A stretch of DNA of 64,000 nucleotides, from positions 1,506,590 through 1,570,589 of the forward strand of contig RPFO01000132.1 of NCBI GenBank assembly GCA_009746045.1. The letters run 5' to 3'. Of the stretch, positions 1-10,717 are shown piece after piece (position 1 is the first letter of the stretch; each line of letters begins with the position of its first letter). The notes below the pieces were generated by a model. That model searched no databases and was not told the DNA's origin. It saw only the letters and a program-made list of their open reading frames with translations. The position numbers and the translations under genes are program-made. The stretch is from Mesostigma viride (taxonomy: Eukaryota; Streptophyta; Mesostigmatophyceae; Mesostigmatales; Mesostigmataceae).

Positions 1-1049
1 GCGGTGGAACACGAGAGGAATGGTGCGGTGGAACACGAGAGGAATGGTGCGGTGGAACACGAGAGGAATGGTGCGGTGGAACACGTGAGGAATGGTGCGG
101 TGGAACACGAGAGGAATGGTGCGGTGGAACACGAGAGGAATGGTGCGGTGGAACACGAGAGGAATGGTGCGGTGGAACACGTGAGGAATGGTGCGGTGGA
201 ACACGAGAGGAATGGTGCGGTGGAACACGAGAGGAATGGTGCGGTGGAACACGAGAGGAATGGTGCGGTGGAACACGAGAGGAATGGTGCGGTGGAACAC
301 GTGAGGAATGGTGCGGTGGAACACGAGAGGAATGGTGCGGTGGAACACGAGAGGAATGGTGCGGTGGAACACGAGAGGAATGGTGCGGTGGAACACGAGA
401 GGAATGGTGCGGTGGAACACGAGAGGAATGGTGCGGTGGAACACGAGAGGAATGGTGCGGTGGAACACGAGAGGAATGGTGCGGTGGAACACGAGAGGAA
501 TGGTGCGGTGGAACACGTGAGGAATGGTGCGGTGGAACACGAGAGGAATGGTGCGGTGGAACACGAGAGGAATGGTGCGGTGGAACACGAGAGGAATGGT
601 GCGGTGGAACACGAGAGGAATGGTGCGGTGGAACACGAGAGGAATGGTGCGGTGGAACACGAGAGGAGAGGAATGGTGCGGTGGAACACGAGAGGAATGG
701 TGCGGTGGAACACGAGAGGAATGGTGCGGTGGAACACGAGAGGAATGGTGCGGTGGAACACGAGAGGAGAGGAATGGTGCGGTGGAACACGAGAGGAATG
801 GTGCGGTGGAACACGAGAGGAATGGTGCGGTGGAACACGAGAGGAATGGTGCGGTGGAACACGAGAGGAATGGTGCGGTGGAACACGTGAGGAATGGTGC
901 GGTGGAACACGAGAGGAATGGTGCGGTGGAACACGAGAGGAATGGTGCGGTGGAACACGAGAGGAATGGTGCGGTGGAACACGAGAGGAATGGTGCGGTG
1001 GAACACGAGAGGAATGGTGCGGTGGAACACGAGAGGAATGGTGCGGTGG
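1..1049. repeat. 24-bp minisatellite (intronic)
   Basis: About 43 head-to-tail copies of a 24-bp unit (gcggtggaacacgagaggaa tggt) start at the window edge. The only frequent variant is cgagag versus cgtgag. Two copies, near 661 and 766, carry a short extra gagag block. Because 24 is divisible by 3 all frames stay open and spell an eight-residue repeat, but a pyrimidine-rich tract and an AG acceptor follow at 1050-1129. The array is therefore best read as the 3' part of an intron of the HA-domain gene. The full array length is unknown because it runs off the window. Confidence 0.93.
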
Positions 1050-1129
1050 TCCCCTCGTTCCCTCGTCCTCTCATCCCCTCATCCCTTCATCCCCTCATCG
1101 CCTCATCTCCCGCCCTCGACCCCCCCCAG

Positions 1130-1251
1130 GCGGCGCACGGCCACACGATGGTGAAGAAGAAGCATGAGCCGCACCCGGCGCTCGGCTACTGGGTCAACGA
1201 GCAGCGCATCGCCGGGCGGGAGAATCGGCTCAGCGACGAGCGGCGTGCCAG
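1130..1251 (+). CDS. HA-domain protein gene, internal exon (5' part off-window)
   Basis: The exon encodes part of a helicase-associated (HA) domain: a His-Gly-His-Thr element, then PALGYWV, NEQR, and a basic Leu-Ser-x-Glu-Arg-Arg segment, all typical of this repeat. It is preceded by a long pyrimidine tract and AG (1128-1129) and followed by a GTGGGT donor at 1252. It ends two bases into a codon. The next exon (3282-3423) supplies the missing base, giving Arg and continuing the domain. HA domains are small DNA-binding-type helical repeats, often found in tandem in algal proteins or attached to helicases. The upstream exons lie outside the window, so it is unknown whether a helicase core is attached. 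Confidence 0.78.
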
Positions 1252-1405
1252 GTGGGTGGGATGGGGGGGTTGAGGGTGAAGGGAGGATGGGAGGGAGGAG
1301 TGGTAGAGGGTGGGCGAGGGTGGGGTGGAGGCTGGGGTGCAGGACGGGCAGAGGTTGGAGTGGAGTGGGGGGAGAGGAGGGGGAGGGGGAGGGGAGAGGG
1401 GGGTG

Positions 1406-1975
1406 CGCGAAGGCTGGGGTAGAGGCTGGGGTAGAGGGTGGGGTAGAGGGTGGGGAAGATGGGGGAGTAGAGGGTGGGGTAGAGGGTGGGGAAGATGGGG
1501 GAGTAGAGGGTGGGGTAGAGGGTAGGGAAGATGGGGAGTAGAGGGTGGGGTAGAGGGTGGGGAAGATGGGGGGGTAGAGGGTGGGGTAGAGGGTGGGGAA
1601 GATGGGGGAGTAGAGGGTGGGGAAGATGGGGGAGTAGAGGGTGGGGAAGATGGGGGGTAGAGGGTGGGGAAGATGGGGGAGTAGAGGGTGGGGTAGAGGG
1701 TGGGGAAGATGGGGGAGTAGGGGGTGGGGAAGATGGGGGAGTAGAGGGTGGGGAAGATGGGGGAGTAGAGGGTGGGGAAGATGGGGGAGTAGAGGGTGGG
1801 GAAGATGGGGGAGTAGAGGGTGGGGAAGATGGGGGAGTAGAGGGTGGGGAAGATGGGGGAGTAGAGGGTGGGAAGATGGGGGAGTAGAGAGTGGGGAAGA
1901 TGGGGGAGTAGAGGGTGGGGAAGATGGGGGAGTAGAGGGTGGGGAAGATGGGGGAGTAGAAGGTGGGCACACTGG
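1406..1975. repeat. G-rich minisatellite in intron (about 24-bp and 15-bp units)
   Basis: The array is built from gtagagggtgggg and aagatgggggagtagagggt g blocks, giving a dominant 24-bp period with 15-bp insert variants. The + strand is almost free of C and has long G runs, so it could form G-quadruplexes or R-loops when the host gene is transcribed. The complementary strand gives long Pro/Ser/Leu-rich open frames that are compositional artefacts. It lies in the intron between HA exons 1130-1251 and 3282-3423. Confidence 0.9.
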
Positions 1976-3281
1976 TAGATACAAAGTTGATCCGGGGGGG
2001 AGGCGCAGGTGGTGAAAGTGGGGTGAGGGGGCGGGGGGGCGGGGGGGGCGGAGATTTGGGCAGGTAGTGCCAGGGAGGGTGGTGCCAGTGGTAGGCAGGT
2101 AGGTAGGCAGGTGGGGAGGCGGGTGGCAAAGCTGTTGGCAGTCGGTCGGTCACGTTGTGGCTTCCCTTGGTTTGACTGGTGCCGTATTGCAGTAGGTATC
2201 ATCTGCAGCTGGGTAGCTTGAGAGTGGGAGCTGCCGCACGCGTGGACAACATAGCTGCAAGTCGAATATGGGCGCATGGATGCGCTGATCCATGGCTAAT
2301 AAGGCCCATGTCTAATAACGGGCGCCCGGATGCGCGTCGATTTGTGTGGGGTGGGTGCATGGGCCTGTTTGCGCGGTCCACCCACTTTATTTACTACGCA
2401 CCCCTTTATTTATTTCTTATCGGGGCCTTCTCTCTTCTTCGACCGTCACATTGTAGTATTTGTCGCTCTGATCCATGTCTCCCCATTATGACGCTGCTCT
2501 GTTGCCATCTAGACTTTCTGACATGTCGCCGTGCCGTGACATGATAATGCAAGCGCACAGCCATTTCTTGCCGCCAGTGCTGTCTCCACGTGGGCTTATC
2601 TTTCCCAAACCGCTTCCAGGGCCAAACGGCCTCCAGCAACAAAGTCTCTGTGCCTCTTCAGTTTTGCCTGGATGCTTTTTGTTCAACGCTATGTATTGCA
2701 GTGTTTGACTTGCCATGACCTACAACAAGGTGAAACGACGTGCTTGTGGCTGGGGGCAGAAGCCAGATGCTGTTTCATGGATGATTAGACCGTGTCCCTT
2801 TTCACGTATTGTGATCAGTGCCACAATTTTCTTTCTGGAGGCTGCCCTTGTGAATGGTGGCCCCCATGTGGCATGCCAGTAGTAGGTGCATTGTACTATC
2901 CTTCGATGCGATACTGCCATGTGAGGGACGTTGCACATTGGTGGTCCATGTTTGCCAGTCTAAGGCATGCCATGCATGGGAAGCGTGATGCTACTGTTTC
3001 GTCGCATGTACTTGCCTTTGGAAAGGCGCAGCTTTCCAGGGAAGCAGTTGTTCCAGTTGTGTAGGCGCCATTTTGTGTTGTTGTCCATTGGGATGTGTCA
3101 TCTGAGCAATGGCAGTAGCCCATGACTCATGTCTCCAACGAGCTTCTTTCATTCTCATTTTCTCTGGTCACCTGAAATTCTTTTGTCTGAAGCAACTCTG
3201 GATAAATTTACTGCCGAGTTGCACGTGGGCTTATGGCTCGCCCGCTCATCTCCCCCCCTTGCCGGCGGCATGAGTCATCAG
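1976..3281. other. Intron remainder, no gene seen
   Basis: This is intronic sequence between the G-rich array and the acceptor at 3280-3281. It has a poly-G/C patch at about 2030-2060. I see no coding frame with a recognisable domain and no element termini. Confidence 0.6.
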
Positions 3282-3423
3282 GTTGGACGCAGTTGGCTTC
3301 AGCTGGGTGGCGGAGAAGCAGTGTGGCAGCACCTTCATGGTCGGCTTCCGCGAGCTGTGCGCGTTCAGGGACGCGCACGGCCACCTGCAGGTGCCCAAGG
3401 ATGAACCTCTCGCGCGCTGGGTG
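3282..3423 (+). CDS. HA-domain protein gene, internal exon
   Basis: The exon begins after CAG at 3279-3281 with one base that completes the Arg codon from exon 1130-1251. It then has exactly 47 codons and ends in phase 0 before GTACGT at 3424. The peptide closes the first HA repeat (Gly-Phe-Ser-Trp) and opens the next (Phe-Arg-Glu-Leu, His-Gly-His, Val-Pro-Lys, Leu-Ala-Arg-Trp-Val). The last residues need an x-x-Gln-Arg continuation, which is what the exon at 22260 provides. The in-phase joins on both sides and conserved repeat spacing are the main reasons to accept this exon. Confidence 0.8.
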
Positions 3424-3424
3424 G

Positions 3425-4199
3425 TACGTATGGCACGCACCGTTGCTTTGCTATGACTCTATGGGTACGGTAAGTTCAGGTGTGCTTTCTCCGCATTGTT
3501 GTCCACATCTCCCTGGCCTAGAGTGTTCCCAGGTTCGGCAAAAGCCAGGTGTGCACTGTCAGGCACTTGTTAGTTACAGCCATCATGATCTTGTTGTGGA
3601 TACCTCAGCTAGCACAGGCACGAACCTTTTACCGTCAAACCTTGGATCCTTCAAGCCCCTTGGATGTTGGTGGCATGCAAGGAACGGCGCACGCGACTGT
3701 CTGTTTGCTCGTCTCGCGGTTTGAGCCGGACTCTTGTTCTGTTGGCTCTGGCAGCAAGGAAGGATGGTCACATTACCGATTTTAGAAACTTGGCATTTGC
3801 TGTAGTGATGGAAGCCTTTCAATGTGAATCCTAGGGTTGGATGGGCCAAGGTGTAGCTAGGCTTAGTAGTCGGCCTCTTGCACATACCGATTGAACTAAA
3901 ACTGGTCAGTTTTATTCCTGACAAGTAGAACCGGTGGGGGCCAAGCCCCCTATTATTTTAGACTCTACATAGGCCGGCCTCCTGACCCGTCACGCTGTGG
4001 CGGCCGTATCATGTGGTGCGCGGGTTCGGGCTCTAGGATTGGGGCGTGGTGCAGACGATCTTTGTTTTTGTCATGTCTTGTGGAATTCTTTTCTAATGAG
4101 ATTAGCATAGTACTTCGGCATGCCTCTGCGCATGACACGCAAGTACTTAATTTATTTATTTACTAATTAGTCTCGTATCCCCGTTGGGGGACCACTCAA
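3425..4199. other. Intron sequence, no gene seen
   Basis: I see no coding domain, repeat terminus or RNA gene in this stretch of the intron upstream of the microsatellite. Confidence 0.5.
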
Positions 4200-4499
<300 letters not shown>

Positions 4500-4500
<1 letters not shown>

Positions 4501-5229
4501 AGATCACCAAGCTCCCAAGAAGACCAGCATTTGATTAATACAATAAGTGGAGCCCTTCCACAAATGCAGCAGTTACAGTGGCCTTCAGGTTACTGAGTCC
4601 GCACGCGGAATCCAGAAGCCTCCAGGGTGGGAGGGAGGGAAAAACAACAATTGCAGATCATTGCCAGCCTAGCTTGCGTAAGGCATGGTCCGCCGGCACA
4701 CCAGCTGACATCATCCTAAATGAATTAACACCGGCATGCATCACGCGCCGGCCTGAACAGTGCTGAAAACACCGCTACAAACAACGTGGCCACGCACCCC
4801 CAGGCTAGTGCGTTAACCGCACAGGTAGTCGTACAAGGTTCTCAAAACTGACAGACATAAATCTCGCCCATCGACCCCTTGGGCCAGTCCGAGTCCACTG
4901 TACAGTAATTATCACGACACACTATAACAATCAGTCCAAGATTATTGAAGCAACCAGCCGACCCTACAGGTCCCTAGCTAATCACAGCCGGTGCAAACAA
5001 TTACGAAGCTTTGCAAACAAGTCGTATAAAACCTTTTTCGGACCACTAATTAATAGCCACCGACCCTTATAAACAACGGGGTCATCGAAGGAAAATTCAC
5101 TCAATCATGAAACCCTTTGTACAGAACCAATTAGTCAGCCCATGTCGCAGACAGCCTTCGCCATGCAGGCCAAGGCATAGCGGCCCTATCTTTCCCGCAT
5201 GCGTTAGTTAAACCATATACAGAAAATCA
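4500..5229. repeat. Left flanking repeat (X-Y), copy of 20546-22105
   Basis: Block X (4500-4640) matches 20546-20655, and block Y (about 4648-5225) matches about 21507-22100 with scattered differences. About 850 bp present between X and Y on the right (about 20656-21506) are absent here. No protein is recognisable. The block abuts the 3' end of the PAT-like element, so the retrotransposon appears to sit between two copies of an older repeat. Confidence 0.8.
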
Positions 5230-5232
5230 ATT

Positions 5233-5367
5233 CTATTAACCGTGGAACTCCAGGGTAAACAGACTCTTTATTAAAACAACGAGTGGAGCACATACAAAAG
5301 GCAGGCCACATCCCAGCGGCCGATGCTCATGGGAACACTTATTGCTTGGCAAAGGCTAGCCTTACCC
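5233..5367 (-). repeat. PAT element split repeat B2 (3' terminus)
   Basis: This 135-bp block starts ctattaaccgtgg and ends ccttaccc. It is nearly identical to B1 at 5827-5961 and to 50841-50975. It forms the outer 3' boundary of the element. Confidence 0.85.
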
Positions 5368-5393
5368 CCAAAACACGCAGGGAGGGTGGGCGG

Positions 5394-5826
5394 GAAAAGA
5401 AAAGAGGCCGACCTTAGCTAGGTGGGTTTGTTTTTGGCTTTTTTGCATGTCATGCGGCCTTGGCCCGGACGGCATTTTTTTGCCACGCAAATGTTGCGTC
5501 TGAACAAATGACGCAATGTGGCGTTCTAATTGCCGGCAGCTTACGTAAGGCTACAGGGGCTATTAGGTCACATATTGCGTGAGAGAAAAAATCTAGATCT
5601 AGTTAATCACTACGCCATTAGCCAAGAAACCTAGACAGTGGCAGGTTTATTTCTCAACGGAGCTCCTGCCACCCGGCCAAGAAAAACTGGCCAAAGCTTT
5701 GGCCACGACCGATCCGGATCAGGCCGCACCGGGCTCGAAAGGTATGTCACGTGAACCCTATAACCTAGCTATAGCGGCTACCCTTCCATCTCACTATAAG
5801 GAAACTATGTTCAGAGAACCACGATT
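5394..5826 (-). repeat. PAT element split repeat A2
   Basis: This block of about 433 bp matches A1 at 20124-20545, from gaaaagaaaagaggccgacc through cagagaaccacgatt. It lies between B2 and B1, as the PAT arrangement requires. A partial copy is at 50976-51238. Confidence 0.85.
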
Positions 5827-5961
5827 CTATTAACCATGGAACTCCAGGGTAACCAGACTCTTTATTAAAACAATGAGTGGAGCACATACAAAAGGCAGGC
5901 CACATCCCGGCCGCCGATGCTCATGGGAACACTTATTGCTTGGCAAAGGCCAACCTTACCC
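5827..5961 (-). repeat. PAT element split repeat B1
   Basis: This 135-bp block matches B2 with a handful of substitutions. It joins directly to the region downstream of the recombinase stop codon. Confidence 0.85.
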
Positions 5962-6036
5962 TTATATGCCTCCCTGGCGATCCATGCCAGGGGCAAAGAA
6001 CCTAGCATAATAATGACAGAGAAATGAACAACAAAA

Positions 6037-7035
6037 CTAGGTGGAGGGCAATTTCAAAAAAGCCCGCCATGCCCGAGGGGGGCAGGCGGCCATGCTCCAA
6101 AGAAGAACCTCATGAAGCTCCACCTCCAAACTGCGGGGTATGCCCACATAATGGGCAAACGTGGAGCTGCTAAGCCGGCGCCCCCGGCCCTGGATGTCCC
6201 CCATGCTGCGACCCTCGATGAAATCATGAGTGGCACCCCCATGCCGCAGCCCGTGAATGGTGAAAATCTGGGCGACCCCCAAGGCCTGAGTCGCATCCTG
6301 CCAAAGGCGCCTGAATTGCGGGTAGGTGAAAGGGAACACGGCCTCCCAAGCGTGCTTACCCACGATGCAGTGACGGAGGATGGTTTCAGACATCACATCT
6401 TCTACCACCACCGACTGAGTCTTGCCCTTAGAGGTCTTGGTAGACCTCAACAGCAGGGCACCCCGCTGAGCCAGCCCAAGCCGAACGTTAGGCTGGAGGC
6501 GCACATGGCCAACACGGAGGTTCGGCGCCTCCGAGATTGGCAGGTAATGGCGGAACACGATGACCACCAGCAGGCCCGCAAGGCGCTGACCTTGAATGAC
6601 CATCGTGCTGGCAAGTGCAAATGCCGCCTCCCATGGAATCGGAGGAGGGGCGCAGGGGGGCACAAGTGTTTTCCACCCAGCGACGACGCCACGGGCCAAG
6701 TCCCACCGCTTCACCATACCGGTATAGTAAAGTAGCAACCCCATCAAGGCATTGACACACGTCTGGCGGCTGTATTCCCGAAAGTGAGCCCAGGCGACAT
6801 ACGCACAAAATGTCTCCTCAAGGGTGTCAGCTCGTGACGATGACCTGTCCGCCCGCCCGCCAGCCTCCCACCAAGTCATTAGGGAATCAAGGCCACGACG
6901 GTAGACCAACAAGGTAGCCGGCTTTACTTTCCCCTCTAGCAATGGAAGGTAGCTAACAGTTGCAGGGGGCCCCGGGTTAGGATGGATGCCTTCCGCGGTC
7001 AGGTCGCGCACCCAGCCTGCCAAGAAAGTCGCCAT
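6037..7035 (-). CDS. Tyrosine recombinase of PAT-like element
   Basis: The 332-residue protein is an integrase of the tyrosine recombinase family that would insert the circular cDNA of the element. The catalytic signature is complete: the first Arg in a Pro-Asn-Leu-Arg context (about residue 174), His-Gly-Leu-Arg-His about 85 residues later, and the nucleophile in Thr-Phe-Ala-His-Tyr-Val about 30 residues further on. The ATG follows the stop of the RNase H frame by one codon in the same frame, so readthrough or reinitiation are both possible. Residues 15-23 contain an Ile-His-Pro-Asn-Pro-Gly-Pro stretch resembling 2A ribosome-skipping motifs. No frame break is visible in this gene, unlike the rest of the element. 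Confidence 0.88.
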   Translation of the reverse strand: MATFLAGWVRDLTAEGIHPNPGPPATVSYLPLLEGKVKPATLLVYRRGLDSLMTWWEAGGRADRSSSRADTLEETFCAYVAWAHFREYSRQTCVNALMGLLLYYTGMVKRWDLARGVVAGWKTLVPPCAPPPIPWEAAFALASTMVIQGQRLAGLLVVIVFRHYLPISEAPNLRVGHVRLQPNVRLGLAQRGALLLRSTKTSKGKTQSVVVEDVMSETILRHCIVGKHAWEAVFPFTYPQFRRLWQDATQALGVAQIFTIHGLRHGGATHDFIEGRSMGDIQGRGRRLSSSTFAHYVGIPRSLEVELHEVLLWSMAACPPRAWRAFLKLPST

Positions 7036-7038
7036 GGA

Positions 7039-7425
7039 TTAGCCGCGAGAAACGCCATGGGCTGGTTGACGTGCACTCGGCGTCCACACCCACTGGGAAC
7101 GACTCCCAGTGGCGAGGGTCAGCGCGCACAAGCGGCGGCACTGCTTGTTGAGCTTGTGGGATGATGACCGCCCCTTAGCCAAGCAGCCCAACGTCGCGGT
7201 GGAGTCCACCAACCTCACCACCCGCTTGCCTCGGTTTGCCAGAGTGCGCGCACTCCTCTCCACGCCCTTCACTGCAGCCCGCACCTCCTTCTCGTTGATG
7301 TGCATCCCCGGATCCCGCCAACGACTCCTGACCCCAACCCGCCATTGCTGACTAGTGATTGCTTGTTGCGCCCGCACGCTCAGTGGCCTAGGGCCAGCGT
7401 AGGCCACCACGGTTGGTTTGAGCAA
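7039..7425 (-). pseudogene. PAT-like element RNase H domain, C-terminal part
   Basis: This frame carries the middle and end of a retroelement RNase H: His-Ile-Asn-Glu-Lys-Glu with catalytic Glu, then an Asp-Ser-Thr motif for the third acidic residue, Ala-Lys-Gly-Arg-Ser-Ser, and a terminal Trp-x-Pro-Ser-x-Arg-Gln-Pro-Ala. It is out of frame with the RT part by one indel near 7426-7434. That frame break is why I call this piece a pseudogene. The tyrosine recombinase follows immediately. Confidence 0.8.
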
Positions 7426-7431
7426 AGTCGG

Positions 7432-8277
7432 TTACCCCCGCACCTCACGTGCTCGCGCCAGCTCCATCACATCGCCCGGCTCCATGGTAGCGTACACGAC
7501 ACCTTGCCCGTAGGTGGACGCGTCAGATGCAACCACCTCACGTGTCAAAGGTGCGCTTCGGTCAACCCTTAGCATAGGAGCCAAGGCCAGGGCACACTCT
7601 TCACTCCTCCCGCACCCCGGCCCACAGCACCCAGGACCGCTGCCCCCACGTCCTTGCAGGCTGATGAATTTGAAACATTGCTGCCAGATGGACAAGCAGC
7701 TGCGGCTTAACATCTGCAGCCACAAGCACCGCCCCAAGATGGCAGCCAGCCCCTCGGCCGTAGCTCGGCCGCGAGTGAGTATAGCCTGCGTGTGGGCGAT
7801 CACAAGGTTGAGCTGCTTGACCGTTGGTTCCAGCGCGCCGTTCCGTCGGTGCACCACCCCCAGGGCTTCTAGCGCGTCCCCTTTCAGGCTGGCCATCTTA
7901 GTCTTCTCCTTAGACGGCATAAGGTTGCTAGGAAGGTAGCCTTCCTCAATAGCGCGCGTGCTAAGCTGGTTCACCGCCTCGCAGGTCCGCCCGTTGCTGG
8001 CCACCAAGTCATCGATGGTGATGGACAGCATGGGGGCAGGGGGGTTTTCCAGGTCAATCTGAAGCTCCTCGACGCGCTCCTCCTTGTACTCGATGACCAA
8101 GCGCAGCGGCTTGCCACACTCGTCGCGCACCAAGGTGAGCTCACCTGCGCTTGAGAGGTAGTTGACCTGGCGCCTCGGATCCAGGGCACTGCTCATGTAG
8201 AGCACCATCTCATGAATGGCCTCCCCCAGCGCCTCCGCATGGGAATGTCCCATGGCCAGCACCTTGAGCACGGGCCA
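7432..8277 (-). pseudogene. PAT-like element reverse transcriptase C-terminal half plus start of RNase H
   Basis: The frame opens with Leu-Ala-Met-Gly-His-Ser-His-Ala, the conserved retroelement block before the catalytic loop. The active site follows as Thr-Ile-Asp-Asp-Leu (the x-x-Asp-Asp box), then thumb-like sequence. It ends in Ala-Ser-Asp-Ala-Ser-Thr-Tyr-Gly, the start of RNase H. The N-terminal RT half is on the same strand at 18120-18605. The two halves were separated by the viral insertion. A frame break near 7432 separates it from the rest of RNase H. Confidence 0.82.
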
Positions 8278-8281
8278 CTAG

Positions 8282-8476
8282 GCTCCGCGAGGGCGACCCC
8301 CCGTGCCGGTTGACAGTTGGCAGCAGTGGGCAGCAGTGGGCAGGGGTGGCGGGCGTCAGCAAAAAGTGTGGTGCATTAGTGAGGCAGCTATGCCGTTGAA
8401 ACTGTCCAAGGACGACTCTATCGTGCGGTCCCGTAACTACTGCGGCATTGGCCGGGCATTACACGAGTGGAGTGGA
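8282..8476. other. Viral insert left edge, no gene seen
   Basis: This is about 195 bp between the RT break and the inverted repeat. I see no recognisable coding frame. It contains a short ggcagcagtgggcagcagtg duplication near 8323-8342. Confidence 0.4.
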
Positions 8477-8617
8477 ATATTTATCGGGTGGATGAAACGT
8501 CGTTTGAGGTTGTTTAACCGAACCGTCTTGGTAAGCGGCTTTCTGCGAACGTAGCCATTTCGTCTAACATTTTTCGAGCGTGGCGGTCGCCCACACCTGT
8601 CTTTGCTTTTTTGCAGG

Positions 8618-10717
8618 ATGTGGCTGACGGACACAGTCTTAGCCATTGTGGGAGAAACTCTCGACCTCGAAACTTCTTCTCGTCTCAGCACAGTGGACAA
8701 GCATCTTCAGTCGACACTGAGGCCTTCAATACAGGCTAAGCTTGCGTTTTATGACACTGTGTTGTCGGGGCGTGTGGAGGGTGTTTGGAGTTTTTTGAGC
8801 TCCATTGCGATAGAGAATAGCTTTTTTCAGCCGGCGGTGGTCTTCCGTTATGACTTCATTAACCCATAGTCCGCTGACCCATTTTGGGCATTTTCATACC
8901 CCTAAAAATGAAAAAAATCATAACTCACAGGCCACATCTCCAAATACCCTCAACCAAGATGCCAAACATATCTACGCTTCAAGGGCTTTCAGAATATGCA
9001 ATAATACCATGGCTTTATCAAAGCATTTGGATGACAGCGCCAGCCAAAGTTGGCCAAAAGACGATCTTTTTTCCCCAAGAAAAAGTGTACCTACCCCTAA
9101 CTTCCCAGGGAGGGAAGGGAACCTCAAAACCAACATTGGACAACTTAGTTGGATAGTCCAATGGTGGTTTCCTTGGGTCAGACCACCCGGATAACCCATT
9201 AGACCAACAAAACGTGGTCGTATATGTGTGTGGGTTAGGCGCGCGTAAACAGCCATCCATGACATGCAATACAAGAATGCATTATAGCAAGCTATAAAAG
9301 ACTGTCAAAGGTGCTGGAATACAAACATGCTGCATACCTGCACTAACGGAATGATGTGCTCCAAAGAAATGCCATAAACTGGGCACTTTCAGGGCTAATA
9401 CCATTCTCTACAGCAGATATGGAAGCTTGCTAAACAGTGCACTAATAAGATCGTCAAATATAATGCATGGAAGACATATTCCGCTGCAAACAACACGCAA
9501 ACACGTTGTCGTACATTGCTCGTTCATGTCCTGCACGGACTCCGCTGGCCGGGACCCTCATATCTCACACATACCGTTGCTCTATAGGATAAGGCCGCCA
9601 TAGCCTCATCCTGCATGCATCCTCCATGATTACCAGATTGATGTTCCGTTCAAAGATGACCTATAAACGCGTCCGCATTCCCAGCTAATGCTGCAGCGGA
9701 CATCCCGTACCAAACCTGGATGCTTGGGCTGGCGCAGACTGCCCGGCCATAAGGAGAAAATCGACATATGATAAGCGATGACTCATCTGGCACTGACGAC
9801 CAAGAAGCACTATTTTCCTACCTGTATTTTCCCAATCCTATAAATCTGGCCATGCCTAACCTACGAAAATCACGCATCGACATTCTGAGCAACATTCTGA
9901 ACCATTTCCGGCCGCGAGACGCAAAATTTCCATGATAACGGCACGATGGCAGCCATATCTCGTCACGCGCGCGCGCGAGCGAAAATTTCCCGCCAAAGTC
10001 ACGTGATCCTGTCTCAAGGCACGTTGTAATTACCATGCTATGGCGAATATTACCCCCAAACCTATGCATCACCTTCGTCCCTAAGTGTTCCCGGACCCAC
10101 CGGACAACTTGCATCCGTCACGGGTGGCGCGGCGCTCACGGCGCGGCGCGAGTTAGGACCGTTGGTCAAACTACCCGAAATTTCGGGTGGTTTACGGACT
10201 AAGGGTTAATGGCACCAGTGACATATCTACAACGACGTGGTGTTCTATGTACATGGACAGGGCAGAGAGGGACATGAATGCCGTTAGTGACAGCACTTCG
10301 CACACCCTGCTTACAAGGCTGCTAGACAAGCTAGCGTCATTTTCAGGTCTGTCAGGCCGTCTTGTGCTCATGGAAGGCCACGTGGAGGCTGTCCTAGAAG
10401 TAAGCAAGGTCTTTGGCGACACGCGTTCTCAGCTGGTGCGCCTGTACACAGACACGCCCAAGACCGTGTTTGGTTTTGTACGCCTTGCGCATACCCTGAT
10501 GATGCGTATCACGGATAACAAGAGCTTTCGTGAGCTAGCTTGCCTGGTTGGCCTTGCGATTGCACACAGCTTTGACGCTGCTCTTGACAACGAAGAGCGC
10601 AGGATAATAATGTGCCTTCATGTTGTCGGCTTGTTGACATGGCGAGCTCAGTACAAGGGGTCTTGGCTGGGCATGGCCTGCGACCAGATTTTTTTTACCA
10701 TCGCACAGGGGCGCTGA
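8618..10717 (+). pseudogene. Duplicated viral gene, left copy, split by TTAA element
   Basis: Two coding parts (8618-8862 and 10210-10717) together match the intact 250-residue protein encoded at 15887-16639 on the - strand, with about four amino-acid differences. The first ATG is at 8618. A GT..AG pair (about 8533-8616) just upstream looks like a 5' UTR intron but cannot join an open upstream exon. The split is at Asp-Phe-Ile-Asn, where a 1343-bp element with TTAA duplication is inserted, introducing an early stop. Function is unknown. The N-terminus has an F-box-like Leu/Val pattern. Confidence 0.85.
8863..10205. mobile_element. piggyBac-like non-autonomous TTAA element
   Basis: The element is 1343 bp and flanked by TTAA on both sides (8859-8862 and 10206-10209). 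It has imperfect terminal inverted repeats, CCCATAGTCCG on the left and CCCTTAGTCCG on the right. TTAA target duplication with CCY-type ends is typical of piggyBac-like transposons. No transposase domain is visible inside, so it would need help in trans. The intact right arm of the inverted duplication gives the empty site directly. A CG dinucleotide run at about 9966-9976 lies inside. Confidence 0.9.

Noticed and set aside
4..1167. Long open frames across the 24-bp minisatellite giving eight-residue repeats
   Set aside because: Open only because the unit is a multiple of three; a pyrimidine tract and splice acceptor follow, so the array is intronic.
1103..2277. Pro/Ser/Leu-rich - strand frames over the G-rich array
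   Set aside because: Pure composition effect of the CT-rich strand; overlapping frames are equally open.
8533..8617. GT-AG intron in the viral duplicated gene
   Set aside because: Good splice consensus in both arms, but no upstream frame joins in phase with the protein; kept only as a possible 5' UTR intron.
9960..9980. CG dinucleotide run as Z-DNA or promoter element
   Set aside because: Too short and inside a non-autonomous transposon; no further support.
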